Shown here: piece after piece, positions 33,524-42,594 of the stretch
How positions within the stretch are numbered: position 1 is the first letter of the stretch
Layout of the letters: the number at the start of each line of letters is the position of its first letter
Assembly: GCF_016595215.1 (NCBI RefSeq)
Contig: NZ_JAENHK010000010.1
Coordinates: 620,001 to 684,000, forward strand
Reading direction: 5' to 3'
Length of the DNA: 64,000 bases
DNA from: Chryseobacterium paridis
GTDB taxonomy: Bacteria; Bacteroidota; Bacteroidia; Flavobacteriales; Weeksellaceae
The notes under the pieces: model-generated
Told to the model about the DNA's origin: nothing
Seen by the model: the letters and a program-made list of their open reading frames with translations, nothing else
Databases searched by the model: none
Made by a program: the position numbers and the translations under genes

Positions 33524-35965
33524 CTATTTATCAACCTGACGAATTAACCGTTGTATCCTCGCATCTAAACCTTCACTTGAAAGAGTCTGCCGAAGGCTGT
33601 CTACTTTGATGGGGAAGCTTAACGGGGTAAATGTATTGGAATATTTAAGAATGATTTTCGATTTTTCTATTCTTTTAAAAGCTTCTACCAGTCGCTGTTC
33701 CTGTAACTGCATATTAAAAACTTCAGTATACGCCTGTCGTACCAGAAAATGATTGGGATCATAATCTTCCAGCACTTTAAAAATGAGGCCCGCCGAACTT
33801 TGTAAAGCTTTATTGGAACGTTGTTGTCCCGGGAAATTCTGAATAACCATTCCTGAAATTACAGCAATATCACGGAATTTTCTGCGTGCCATTTCAGCGG
33901 AGTTGATACTTGAAATAACATCTACCATCAGGTTGTCACGAGTCAGGATTTTCTGTAAATTATCTTCATTTAAAGGAATTTCTTTATCGCTAAACAGCTC
34001 AAAACCATAATCATTCATCGCCATTGAAAAAGAGATGGGAGCGAGTTTAGAAATTCTGAAGGCAATTAATGCCGCCATTACTTCATGTACCAATCGGCCT
34101 TCAAAGGGATACATAAACAGGTGATAACCTTCTCTGTTTTTGATCAATTCTATCAGAAATTCATCTTCTCTCGGGATATGGGAAGTCCTTTCCTGGCTAA
34201 CGAGTAAAGGATGTAAAAATTTAAGCTCTTTTTCTGAAGAAGCAGGATTTAATGCTCCGGAAAGCTTTTCCCTTAGGAAAGAACTCAAATTTGAGCTCAA
34301 AGGCAATCTTCCGCCAAGATAGCTCGGAACCAATGCTTTTCCTTTCGCTAAACGCACATAAACGGTCATATCCTTTACCATTGCAACTTCCAGAACTCTT
34401 CCTGCCAAAATAAATTTTTCTTCTTTTTTGAGCTTTGAAATAAAGTATTCTTCAATCATACCGATATATCCACCGGAAATGAATTTAACCTTTAACATAG
34501 CATCACTTACAATTGCTCCCATATTCATCCGGTGGAGCATCGCTATCTTTCGGGAGGTGACTTTCAATAATCCATCCTCCATAATGACAACTTTATGGAA
34601 TTCTTCGTAGCTTTTTAAAGCACTTCCGCCAATGGTCAGAAAATCGATCACCTCTTTCCATTCTTCATCTCTGATCTCCTGAAAAGTGTAGATCTTTTTA
34701 ATCCTTTCATAGGTTTCTTCAGGATAGAAACCATCACCAACTGCCAAAGTCATCAGAAACTGAACCAAAACATCGAAACACAGAACCTGAGGCTCGCGAG
34801 GCTCAATTACCTTTTGTTTGACTGCTTCTTTCAAAGCAGCTACTTCAATTAGTTCCAGAGAGTGGGTAGGAACACAATATATTTTAGAGGTTTCAAAAGG
34901 AGAGTGCCCGCTTCTTCCGGCTCGTTGCAGAAATCTCGCAACACCTTTCGCAGAACCTATTTGAATCACAGTATCAACAGGTTTGAAGTCAATACCTAAA
35001 TCTAAAGATGAAGTGGAGACAACTGCTTTTAATTTACCACTACTTAAGTTTTCTTCGATCCATATTCTTAAATGAGTATCAATAGAACTATGATGAATAG
35101 CAATCTGTCCTGCAAAATCAGGATAGGCATCTAATAATAATTGATACCACATTTCACTCTGACTCCGTGTATTCGTAAAGACAATAGTAGATTTTGATTC
35201 CAGAATAATAGGGACGATTTTATCTGCAAGTTTAGCTCCTAAATGTCCTGCCCAGGGTAAGATCTCAACTTCATCCGGAAAAACCGGGATAATATCAATC
35301 TTTTTATGCTGTTTAGCCGTTATTTTAATCTTCTTAATGTCATAAGGAATCAGTACTTCCAATGCTTCATCAAGATTTCCAATCGTGGCAGTAATTCCCC
35401 ATATTTTTAATCTTGGAACGTATTTTCTGACCTGTGAAATTCCCAGTTCTACCATTACACCTCTCTTGGAACCAAGCAGTTCATGCCATTCATCAACGGC
35501 AATACAATGCATATTCCTGAAAAATCTGGAATGATCTTTCTGACCAAGGAGTAAATGCAGACTTTCCGGAGTCATCACAAGAATATCAGGCATACTTTTT
35601 ACCTGTTGCTGCCTTACTTTAGGATCAGTATCTCCATTTCTTACACCTACAGTCCAATCCAATCCGATCTCATTAATTGCTTCTTCCATTGCTTTTGCAA
35701 TATCTTTAGACAGGGAACGGAGGGGAGTGATCCAGATCATTTTAAGTCCCTTTTTATACTTTTCAGGGGAATTAAGAAAATCTATAATCAATGCTAAAAA
35801 AACAGAATACGTTTTTCCAAACCCTGTTGGAGCAATCACCATACCGCTATATCCATTTCCAAATTTCCACCAGGTGTCGGTCTGAAATTTAAATGGGGAA
35901 TTGCCTTTTTCGGCCATCCATTGCTGAATGATCTTAAATCCGTTGGTATTTTCGAAAGCACTCAA
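33524..35965 (-). CDS. Lhr-type DEXH-box helicase, ligase-associated
   Basis: An 813-residue SF2 helicase. Walker A is APTGFGKT (residues 45-52), motif II is VDEWHELLGSKRG (about 157), motif III TATIGN, and motif VI RAGRSGH. A C-terminal winged-helix/Lhr-core region follows the RecA-like pair (about 420-813), as in the Lhr-core translocases. Lhr helicases unwind DNA 3'-5' and are linked to crosslink and other damage repair. The ATG lies 1 bp beyond the ligase stop codon, so the two are translationally coupled and probably act together. Confidence 0.93.
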   Translation of the reverse strand: MSAFENTNGFKIIQQWMAEKGNSPFKFQTDTWWKFGNGYSGMVIAPTGFGKTYSVFLALIIDFLNSPEKYKKGLKMIWITPLRSLSKDIAKAMEEAINEIGLDWTVGVRNGDTDPKVRQQQVKSMPDILVMTPESLHLLLGQKDHSRFFRNMHCIAVDEWHELLGSKRGVMVELGISQVRKYVPRLKIWGITATIGNLDEALEVLIPYDIKKIKITAKQHKKIDIIPVFPDEVEILPWAGHLGAKLADKIVPIILESKSTIVFTNTRSQSEMWYQLLLDAYPDFAGQIAIHHSSIDTHLRIWIEENLSSGKLKAVVSTSSLDLGIDFKPVDTVIQIGSAKGVARFLQRAGRSGHSPFETSKIYCVPTHSLELIEVAALKEAVKQKVIEPREPQVLCFDVLVQFLMTLAVGDGFYPEETYERIKKIYTFQEIRDEEWKEVIDFLTIGGSALKSYEEFHKVVIMEDGLLKVTSRKIAMLHRMNMGAIVSDAMLKVKFISGGYIGMIEEYFISKLKKEEKFILAGRVLEVAMVKDMTVYVRLAKGKALVPSYLGGRLPLSSNLSSFLREKLSGALNPASSEKELKFLHPLLVSQERTSHIPREDEFLIELIKNREGYHLFMYPFEGRLVHEVMAALIAFRISKLAPISFSMAMNDYGFELFSDKEIPLNEDNLQKILTRDNLMVDVISSINSAEMARRKFRDIAVISGMVIQNFPGQQRSNKALQSSAGLIFKVLEDYDPNHFLVRQAYTEVFNMQLQEQRLVEAFKRIEKSKIILKYSNTFTPLSFPIKVDSLRQTLSSEGLDARIQRLIRQVDK

Positions 35966-35966
35966 T

Positions 35967-37547
35967 TTATTGTATCAGTTTTTTTATTTCTTCCAAATCA
36001 TCTATTTCATTTACCGTTTTATCTTTACGCCATCTTACAATTCTTGGGAAACGCAGAGCAACACCACTTTTATGACGACTGCTGAAACCTATTCCTTCAA
36101 AGGCGATCTCAAAAACCAACTCAGCTTTCACTGTACGAACAGGGCCAAATTTTTCAATTGCATTTTTGTTTACATAACGGCTGACTTCCATTATTTCTTT
36201 ATCTGTCAAACCGGAATAAGCTTTAGCAATCGTAACTAAAGAATCTCCGTTTTTAACGGCAAAACTATAATCGGTGTAATAAGCACTCCGCCTGCCACTT
36301 CCTTTTTGGGCATAGATCAATACAGCATCAATGGTCATTGGATTGATTTTCCATTTCCACCAATCACCTTTTTTACGTCCTGAATGGTAAGGAGAATCTT
36401 TTTGCTTCAGCATTAATCCCTCACTGTTAATGTCTCTTGAGTTTTCCCTGATCTGATCCAATTCTTTCCATTCTTTAAAGTCAATACTTTTGGATAAGTG
36501 AATTTTTTCAGGATCTTCATTCAGAAGTAATTCTTCCAGCATTGCTCTCCTCGCAGAGATCGGTTTCTCACGTAAATCGTTTCCTTCTAACTCGATCAAA
36601 TCATAAACAAATACTTCAATAGGAATATCAGTAAGCATCTTTTTGGTTATATTTTTACGATTTAATCTTTTTTGTAATTCATTAAAATTTAAAACTTTAC
36701 CATCCTTTACCGCAAGTATCTCTCCATCTAAAACAAAATTCCCCTTCATAGCCTTTACAGCCTCAGCAATTTCCGGAAACTGTTCTGTCACCAACTCTTC
36801 GCCCCGGGACCAGATGAATACTTCATCATTTCTTCTGATGATCTGTCCCCGGATTCCATCCCATTTGTATTCGATAAGCCATTCTTCCGGTTCTCCTAAT
36901 TCTGCAAGCTCTTTTTCTAGTGGATATGCAAGACAGAAGGGATAAGGACGTGAATTGTCGGCATTTACTTTTTCAGCTGAGATCAGTTCCTGAAAAGAGA
37001 TTTCACCAGGATTCCATTTTCCCATCATACTGTGCATTAATGCACTCGATTCCTGTCCTGAATATTTTGTCAAAGCATTGATAAGTGTTTTATCTGAAAC
37101 ACCAATCCTAAAGCTTCCTCCTAATAATTTATTGAAAATGAGCCGTTCTGTATAATCTAAACCATTCCATGATTCTAACACGAATGCTTTTTTTTCAGCT
37201 TCTGTTTTATCTTTTAAATTAACAATATCATTCATCCATTGGGAAAGGGTACGATCTATTTTCCCGGTCGGTTGAGGAAGGATCAATGAGAGCGTTTCCC
37301 CAAGATCTCCCACAGAAGAATAGCTCTCCTGAAACAACCAGAATGGTAATTTTGTAATCTCCAAAGCCCATTCTTTCATAAGATTTGTATTGACGTTTCT
37401 TTTCGGTCTTTTTCCTGTAAATAAGGCAATGAACCAGACTTTATCTTCATCAGGAGCACGTTCCAGATAATCGATGATGGCATCGATCTTAGCATTTGTT
37501 TTATTGGTGCTTTCGAGAGCATTGATCAATTCTGCAAAATGTCTCAT
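35967..37547 (-). CDS. ATP-dependent DNA ligase of the repair cassette
   Basis: A 526-residue ATP-dependent ligase. Residues 1-190 form an N-terminal DNA-binding domain. The nucleotidyltransferase domain has the adenylated Lys228 in EYKWDGIRGQ (motif I), DGEILAV (motif III), SEGLMLKQKDSPY (motif IV) and WWKWKINP (motif V). The OB-fold domain follows to the C-terminus. It seals nicks using ATP. The cassette with Lhr helicase, PdeM and an SNM1-like exonuclease indicates a repair rather than replicative role. Confidence 0.93.
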   Translation of the reverse strand: MRHFAELINALESTNKTNAKIDAIIDYLERAPDEDKVWFIALFTGKRPKRNVNTNLMKEWALEITKLPFWLFQESYSSVGDLGETLSLILPQPTGKIDRTLSQWMNDIVNLKDKTEAEKKAFVLESWNGLDYTERLIFNKLLGGSFRIGVSDKTLINALTKYSGQESSALMHSMMGKWNPGEISFQELISAEKVNADNSRPYPFCLAYPLEKELAELGEPEEWLIEYKWDGIRGQIIRRNDEVFIWSRGEELVTEQFPEIAEAVKAMKGNFVLDGEILAVKDGKVLNFNELQKRLNRKNITKKMLTDIPIEVFVYDLIELEGNDLREKPISARRAMLEELLLNEDPEKIHLSKSIDFKEWKELDQIRENSRDINSEGLMLKQKDSPYHSGRKKGDWWKWKINPMTIDAVLIYAQKGSGRRSAYYTDYSFAVKNGDSLVTIAKAYSGLTDKEIMEVSRYVNKNAIEKFGPVRTVKAELVFEIAFEGIGFSSRHKSGVALRFPRIVRWRKDKTVNEIDDLEEIKKLIQ

Positions 37548-37559
37548 GATTTCTTAATT

Positions 37560-37749
37560 GGTTTCGGGGTACGAGTTACGGGTTAGAGCGTTGGTGATGA
37601 GTTGAAAATGGAAAGTTGAAAGTTGAAAGCGATTAAAAAATTGCATTTTTTGTTTTTCGCCTATCAAATCTTGTTTTGTATTATCATATTTTTGAAATCC
37701 TGAATTCATAATTTTCAACTTTCCATTTTCAATTTTCAACTTTCAATTC
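37560..37749. repeat. Composite inverted intergenic repeat, copy D
   Basis: The left part carries GGGTACGAGTTACGGGTTAG (37566-37585) and AAAGTTGAAAGTTGAAAG near 37612; the right arm, 37711-37746, carries TTTTCAACTTTCCATTTTC. The right arm runs into the exonuclease gene, where it encodes the last residues (ELKVEN) and the stop codon. Confidence 0.72.
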
Positions 37750-38745
37750 ATTATCACTCTCTTCTTCATCATCTCCAAACTGTGTTTGAACAACATCAGC
37801 TTTAATACCTATTTCATTTAAATATTTTGAAAAAACTTCCGTTTGTCCGTGGGTTACATGTACGATCTCAGCTTCGGTAGCTTTTACAGCCTGTAATAAT
37901 CCACTCCAGTCTGCATGGTCGCTCATGGCAAATCCTGCATCAGCACTTCGCCATCGTCTGGCTCCACGAACCTGCATCCATCCGGAGCAGATTGCGGTTG
38001 CAGCTCCCGGTATTTTACGAATGATACTGCTATCTAATAGAGCGGGTGGAACAATTACAATTTCGCCTTCCAGATGTTTGATGTTTTCCCTAAAGTCTGG
38101 GATCTCATATTCCGGAAGCTGAATTCCTACACTTTCAAAAGCTTCATTGAGTTTACCAATCGAATAGTGAACATGAAGTTTTCCTAATCCTTCTACAGCC
38201 TTCATGATACGCTGTGCCTTTCCAAGAGAATAACCTATAAAAACAGAGGTTTTACCATTTTCTTTGTTTCTAAGCACCCAGTTTTGAAGTTTTTTGTTGA
38301 GATCTTCTACATTCAGCCAATTGTAGATAGGAAGACCAAAAGTACTTTCAGTAACAAATTCATTACACCTCACCAGTTCAAAAGGAGTACTTAATCCATC
38401 ATCCTGAACTTTATAATCCCCTGAAATAACGCTCACATAACCTTTGTATTCTAATCTGATCTGTGCAGAACCAATAATATGCCCTGCTGGATGCAACGAA
38501 ACTTTCACCCCATTGATATTCGTTACTTCACCATAACCGACACTCTGGCATTCAATATCTGGTCCTATTCTTTGATACAGAATGGGTTTGGTAAAATGAT
38601 GGCAAAGGTATTTTTTCATTCCCCAACGGGCATGATCGGCATGTCCATGTGTAATAATCGCCAGATCTACAGGCCGCCAGGGATCAATGTAAAATTGACC
38701 TTGTGGACAATATATCCCTTTTTTTGTGAATGTAATTAGTTTCAA
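37729..38745 (-). CDS. Ligase-associated SNM1-like exonuclease
   Basis: A 338-residue metallo-beta-lactamase/beta-CASP-type nuclease. The metal motif is THGHADHARWG (about residues 33-43) with later ligands in LHPAGHIIGSAQI, VISGDYK and FAMSDHADWSG. It resembles the SNM1/Pso2 and archaeal mRNA 3'-end-processing folds, and in this cassette is annotated as the DNA-damage-response exonuclease. It is the first gene of the minus-strand cassette (exonuclease, ligase, helicase, PdeM). The final residues ELKVEN are encoded by the adjoining repeat and are probably not functional. Confidence 0.9.
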   Translation of the reverse strand: MKLITFTKKGIYCPQGQFYIDPWRPVDLAIITHGHADHARWGMKKYLCHHFTKPILYQRIGPDIECQSVGYGEVTNINGVKVSLHPAGHIIGSAQIRLEYKGYVSVISGDYKVQDDGLSTPFELVRCNEFVTESTFGLPIYNWLNVEDLNKKLQNWVLRNKENGKTSVFIGYSLGKAQRIMKAVEGLGKLHVHYSIGKLNEAFESVGIQLPEYEIPDFRENIKHLEGEIVIVPPALLDSSIIRKIPGAATAICSGWMQVRGARRWRSADAGFAMSDHADWSGLLQAVKATEAEIVHVTHGQTEVFSKYLNEIGIKADVVQTQFGDDEEESDNELKVEN

Positions 38746-38960
38746 ATGAAGTGTATTTTGTTAGCTATAAACAATATAATGTTTTTCTAGCGCTTTGGTT
38801 TAATTTATCCTTCAAAAAGCCGACCAATCGTTAATAAATAATGAAAAATAATCTTTTTTTAGTGTGAGCTTTCCAGCAATAAAATATTGGACTTTTCACC
38901 AATAACAAGAGCTGATATAAATCTGAAATTTGATTCAATACTAACCTATAAAAATACAAA

Positions 38961-39749
38961 ATGAGTAAGACAATTTTAATTACAGGCGCTGCAAGTGGAT
39001 TTGGAAAAATTGCGGCTTTCGATTTAGCCAGAAAAGGACATCATGTAATCGCTACAGCACAAGTATATCCTCAAATGAGTGATCTGATACGTGAAGCAAA
39101 AGAGCAGGGAGTGGAAATGACCGTTGACAAGCTGGATGTGACCAATTCAAGGGATATCGCTTATATCTTAAAGAAGTATGATATTGATATTTTAATAAGC
39201 AATGCAGGAATCATGGAGGGAGGGCCAATAGCTGAACAGCCTTTAGATATTATCCGCTCTATGTTTGAGGTGAATGTATTTGGAGCATTGGAACTCGCTC
39301 AGGGATTCATTAAAAAATTTATTCAAAAGAAAAGCGGGAAAATTGTATTTACTTCTTCGATGGGAGGTTTATGGACTGTTCCTTATGTGGCCGCTTACTG
39401 TGCTTCAAAACATGCTTTGGAAGCAATAGCTGAGGGCTTAAAAACAGAGCTTGAACCTTTTAACATCAAAATAGCGACCTGTAATCCTGGGGTATTTGGA
39501 ACCGGGTTTAATGACCGAGGAGTAGATTCTATTATCCGATGGTATGATCCTAACGTAAATTTCACTCCGGAATCAGCATTTGCAGGAGCTTCAGAATCAC
39601 TTGCTCATCAATTGGATCCTCAATCTATGGCCGATGTAATTGTAAATGTTACGTTGGATGAGCATAGCAATTTCAGAAACTTACACCCTAAAGAAACAGA
39701 AGATTTTGTAAAACAATTACAGACAGAAGCCTGGAATGTAAAAAGCTAA
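38961..39749 (+). CDS. Short-chain dehydrogenase/reductase
   Basis: A 262-residue SDR with the cofactor motif TGAASGFGK (residues 8-16), NAG at ISNAGIMEGG and the active-site YCASK with preceding catalytic Ser in FTSSMGG. It is NAD(P)-dependent and cytosolic; the substrate (alcohol or ketone) is unknown. It diverges from the exonuclease gene and has its own terminator. Confidence 0.9.
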   Translation: MSKTILITGAASGFGKIAAFDLARKGHHVIATAQVYPQMSDLIREAKEQGVEMTVDKLDVTNSRDIAYILKKYDIDILISNAGIMEGGPIAEQPLDIIRSMFEVNVFGALELAQGFIKKFIQKKSGKIVFTSSMGGLWTVPYVAAYCASKHALEAIAEGLKTELEPFNIKIATCNPGVFGTGFNDRGVDSIIRWYDPNVNFTPESAFAGASESLAHQLDPQSMADVIVNVTLDEHSNFRNLHPKETEDFVKQLQTEAWNVKS

Positions 39750-39765
39750 AAACACTCTATTCATA

Positions 39766-39800
39766 GAAAGCGTGAATACTTGTGTTCACGCTTTCATTTT
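39766..39800 (+). terminator. Rho-independent terminator
   Basis: GAAAGCGTGAA (39766-39776) pairs with TTCACGCTTTC (39785-39795), followed by T residues. It ends the SDR gene. Confidence 0.88.
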
Positions 39801-39828
39801 ATCTATTTAAACTTAAAAAACACGTCCA

Positions 39829-40230
39829 ATGAATATTACTTATTATGAAGCCACAAAAGCATTAAATGCATCTATTGAAAAGGCAAAAACACTCGGCATA
39901 CCTATAAGTCTTGCTGTTGTGGATACGGGAGGGCATTTGGTTTCCTTTGCCCGTTTAGACAGTGTGTACGGAGTGATTGATTTTGCTATTAAAAAAGCAA
40001 AAACAGCAGTTATGTTTGGTGTTGACACTGATGTAATGGGATCTATAGTCTCCGGTGCAGATATCCACGGATATGGCATGTTGAATTCAAATGGAGGAAT
40101 TCTTACTATTGCAGGTGGAGTTATTATTAAAAATAAACAGGGAAATATAATAGGTGCTATTGCTTCTTCCGGTGGAACCCCTGAACAGGATAAAGAAATT
40201 GCAAACGAGGGAGCTGCAGCTATTTTTTAA
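39829..40230 (+). CDS. GlcG/HbpS-family (DUF336) protein
   Basis: A 133-residue single-domain protein of the GlcG/HbpS family. Diagnostic segments are SLAVVDTGGHLVSFARLD and GGVIIKNKQGNIIGAIASSG. Family members bind haem or small molecules, or act in diol and glycolate pathways, and are often called haem-binding. No signal peptide is visible here. The next gene, an AraC regulator, starts 18 bp downstream and is likely in the same transcript. Confidence 0.82.
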   Translation: MNITYYEATKALNASIEKAKTLGIPISLAVVDTGGHLVSFARLDSVYGVIDFAIKKAKTAVMFGVDTDVMGSIVSGADIHGYGMLNSNGGILTIAGGVIIKNKQGNIIGAIASSGGTPEQDKEIANEGAAAIF

Positions 40231-40248
40231 ATTTTGCATATTTGTATA

Positions 40249-41052
40249 ATGGAGGCACAATCTGAAATATTATTTGACAAACTGGTGTACTCATGTTCTT
40301 TCGAAAAACACCGGGGGCATGAGGAATTTATACCGGATCATTTCTTGGGGTTTCAGCTTTCCGGAGAGACTCATGCTTTTCATGATCAGGGAAAGACAAT
40401 CATTAAAGAGAATATGGTAATTCTTGTCAGAAAGAACCAACTGATCAGAACCATAAAATATCCTTCGGAAAACACCCCTTATCAATTTATTTCCATTGCG
40501 CTTGATAAAGAAACATTACAACAGTACGCGGCTGAGAATAAACTGAAAACAAACGGTCCGTTTCATACTAAACAGAAAATATTTTTTGAGTCAGATGATT
40601 TTTTTTCAAATTATTTCCTTTCTCTTACTCCTTACATTGATAAAACAAAAACGATCAGTTCCAATCTCGCAGGCTTAAAAGTTAAAGAAGCTATTGAATT
40701 GATATTACAAAGTAATCCTGATTTTAAAAATTTGCTTTTCGATTTTTCTGACCCTCATAAAATAGATTTAAAGGAATTTATGAACAAGAATTTCATTTTC
40801 AATCTCTCGATAGATGCTTTTGCAAAACTAACGGGGCGCAGTCTTTCAGGTTTTAAACGTGATTTTCAGAAAGCATTCAATATGTCTCCTAAAAAATGGT
40901 TAAAGGAAAAAAGATTGCAGGAAGCTTATTATCTTATTAAGCATAAAGATAAAAGGCCTACAGATATCTATCTTGATTTGGGATTTGAAAACCTATCTCA
41001 CTTTTATTATTCATTTAAGGAAAAGTATGGTCTTACAACAACTGAAATTTAG
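40249..41052 (+). CDS. AraC-family transcriptional regulator
   Basis: A 267-residue regulator with an N-terminal cupin-like sensing part and a C-terminal AraC HTH (about 165-262, with NLSIDAFAKLTGRSLSGFKRDF and LDLGFENLSHFYYSFKEKYG). The ATG at 40249 is chosen over a TTG at 40234 because it follows a normal spacing and starts the conserved region. Probably co-transcribed with the GlcG-like gene. Effector unknown. Confidence 0.85.
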   Translation: MEAQSEILFDKLVYSCSFEKHRGHEEFIPDHFLGFQLSGETHAFHDQGKTIIKENMVILVRKNQLIRTIKYPSENTPYQFISIALDKETLQQYAAENKLKTNGPFHTKQKIFFESDDFFSNYFLSLTPYIDKTKTISSNLAGLKVKEAIELILQSNPDFKNLLFDFSDPHKIDLKEFMNKNFIFNLSIDAFAKLTGRSLSGFKRDFQKAFNMSPKKWLKEKRLQEAYYLIKHKDKRPTDIYLDLGFENLSHFYYSFKEKYGLTTTEI

Positions 41053-41076
41053 TGAACGAAATAAAAGACAACCTGC

Positions 41077-41532
41077 TTATTTTTCAAAATCATAAAAATT
41101 GATTCCAACTTCCTCATCTTTCACTTTTACCATCTTTGTATTTAAAGGATAAAAAATAAATTCTCCTGCACCGCGGATCTTCGCATCCAAAAGGTGCCCA
41201 GCCAAAGCTGTGTAGTCCTGTCTTCCTAATGTAATATGCAAATGGAGTAGTGGCTGACCGTTCATTTCAGATACATTTCCGGAAATATTAGAGACTTCCA
41301 TCTGTTCATGAAATGTTTTGTCAACATAATTTTTAGTAGAAGGCACGAAGAAGCGAAGTGTTGCTTCACTTACAGCACCTATTCCCGTTACTTGTCCTGA
41401 TTGAATATTCTGATTCTTTACAAAGTCTGTCAGCGCTTCTACAATACCTGACCTGTCTTTTATACTGACAATATAAGTTTGATCAACTTTTTTAGCTGTC
41501 CAGTTATTTCCCTTAAAAATCTCTGTATTCAT
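41077..41532 (-). CDS. PPC (DUF296) domain protein, copy 2
   Basis: A 151-residue PPC-domain protein paralogous to the one at 29184-29642: shared segments include NWTAKKVDQTYIVSIKDRSG, GAVSEATLRFF and LAGHLLDAKIRGAGEFIFYPL. The ATG at 41532 matches the N-terminus of the paralogue (MNTEIFKGNNWTA beside MNSQIVTGNLWTA), so the longer in-frame start is rejected. Convergent with the AraC gene (24-bp gap). Function unknown; the trimeric fold could bind a ligand or DNA. Confidence 0.8.
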   Translation of the reverse strand: MNTEIFKGNNWTAKKVDQTYIVSIKDRSGIVEALTDFVKNQNIQSGQVTGIGAVSEATLRFFVPSTKNYVDKTFHEQMEVSNISGNVSEMNGQPLLHLHITLGRQDYTALAGHLLDAKIRGAGEFIFYPLNTKMVKVKDEEVGINFYDFEK

Positions 41533-41559
41533 GTGGTTCGATATTAGAAGTGAAGTAGT

Positions 41560-41735
41560 TGATTGGCAAAAGTGCAAAATGGCTGAAAAGCAAAAAAATG
41601 TAAAATTGCAAAATTGTTAATTTGTAAAACTGTAGAACCAGTCGTTAAAAAACAATTCATTGACGATTTTACAATTTTACAAATTAGCGGTTTCACCTTT
41701 CTGCTTTTTTGCCTTTTTGCCATTCAGCCATTCCT
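41560..41735. repeat. Inverted intergenic repeat of GCAAAA/GTAAAATTG words
   Basis: The left arm, 41570-41632, reads in words such as AAAATGGCTGAAAAGCAAAA and GTAAAATTGCAAAATTG. The right arm, 41667-41732, is the degenerate reverse complement (GATTTTACAATTTTAC, then CTTTTTTGCC...GCCATTCAGCCATT). It resembles the GAAAGTTGAAAG elements in design but uses other words. Confidence 0.6.
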
Positions 41736-41748
41736 CGCTGAATGTTTA

Positions 41749-42594
41749 CTATTTCTTTAAATAATTAATAATTCCAATTACATCTTCTTTTCCCAATCCG
41801 GCATCATGAGCAGATTGGTAGGTATCGATTAGTGTTTTAGATAAAGGATAGTCTGCTCCGGCTTTATTCGCCAGAAGAATATCTTTCAACATCAGATCTA
41901 ATGCAAATGCAGGCGCATAATTTTCATTGATCAATAGGGGAGTTTTTACTTTTGTAGCCCCACTTCCGCTGGCACTTTCATTGATGATATCGAGCATATC
42001 TTTACGTTCTATACCCAACTTATCTGAAAATAAAATAGTTTCGGCAAGACCCTGATATAGTGCGGATATAAAGTAGTTTACCGATAGTTTTGCAGCAATC
42101 CCTTTTCCATTCTCTCCCAAATGTTTGATTGTCTTACCAAGCTTTTGCAAATAAGGTTCTACGCGCTCCAGATCTTTTTCAGAACCACCAGCCATGATAA
42201 TTAATGTTCCATCAGCAGCCGGTTTTGTGCTTCCCGCTACCGGAGCGTCAATAAAGCCCGCTTCTTTTATTTTGACAGCAGAAGCGATATCATTGCTTGC
42301 TTCAGGAGAAATAGTACTCATATCCACAAAGAGTTTCCCGTGAATATTTGAGGAAAATACTTCTTCATATACTGCTCTAACCGCTGTATCATTCGTCAGC
42401 ATAGTAAATATAATATCACAGTTTTCAACCAGATCTTTTATGCTATTGCGTACTATTGATTTTTCTTTAAAGTCCTCTGTTTTTTCAATACTTCGATTAT
42501 AAACAGACAACGGAAATCCAGCTTTTTCTAAATTTTTGGCCATCGGATGACCCATATTTCCTAATCCTATAAATCCGATTTTTTCGTTTTCCAT
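41749..42594 (-). CDS. 3-hydroxyisobutyrate dehydrogenase-like oxidoreductase
   Basis: A 281-residue beta-hydroxyacid dehydrogenase with the Rossmann motif GFIGLGNMGHPMAKNL (residues 7-22), the substrate segment DAPVAGSTKPAADGTLIIMAGG, the catalytic Lys in KLSVNYF and GKEDVIGII near the C-terminus. The family includes 3-hydroxyisobutyrate, tartronate semialdehyde and GLYR-type succinic semialdehyde reductases; which of these applies is open. It follows repeat DNA and is a single gene. Confidence 0.88.
   Translation of the reverse strand: MENEKIGFIGLGNMGHPMAKNLEKAGFPLSVYNRSIEKTEDFKEKSIVRNSIKDLVENCDIIFTMLTNDTAVRAVYEEVFSSNIHGKLFVDMSTISPEASNDIASAVKIKEAGFIDAPVAGSTKPAADGTLIIMAGGSEKDLERVEPYLQKLGKTIKHLGENGKGIAAKLSVNYFISALYQGLAETILFSDKLGIERKDMLDIINESASGSGATKVKTPLLINENYAPAFALDLMLKDILLANKAGADYPLSKTLIDTYQSAHDAGLGKEDVIGIINYLKK

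Noticed and set aside
37554..37739. Open frame of 61 codons on the minus strand between ligase and exonuclease
   Set aside because: It is made largely of the inverted repeat words, with no protein similarity, and overlaps the exonuclease end.
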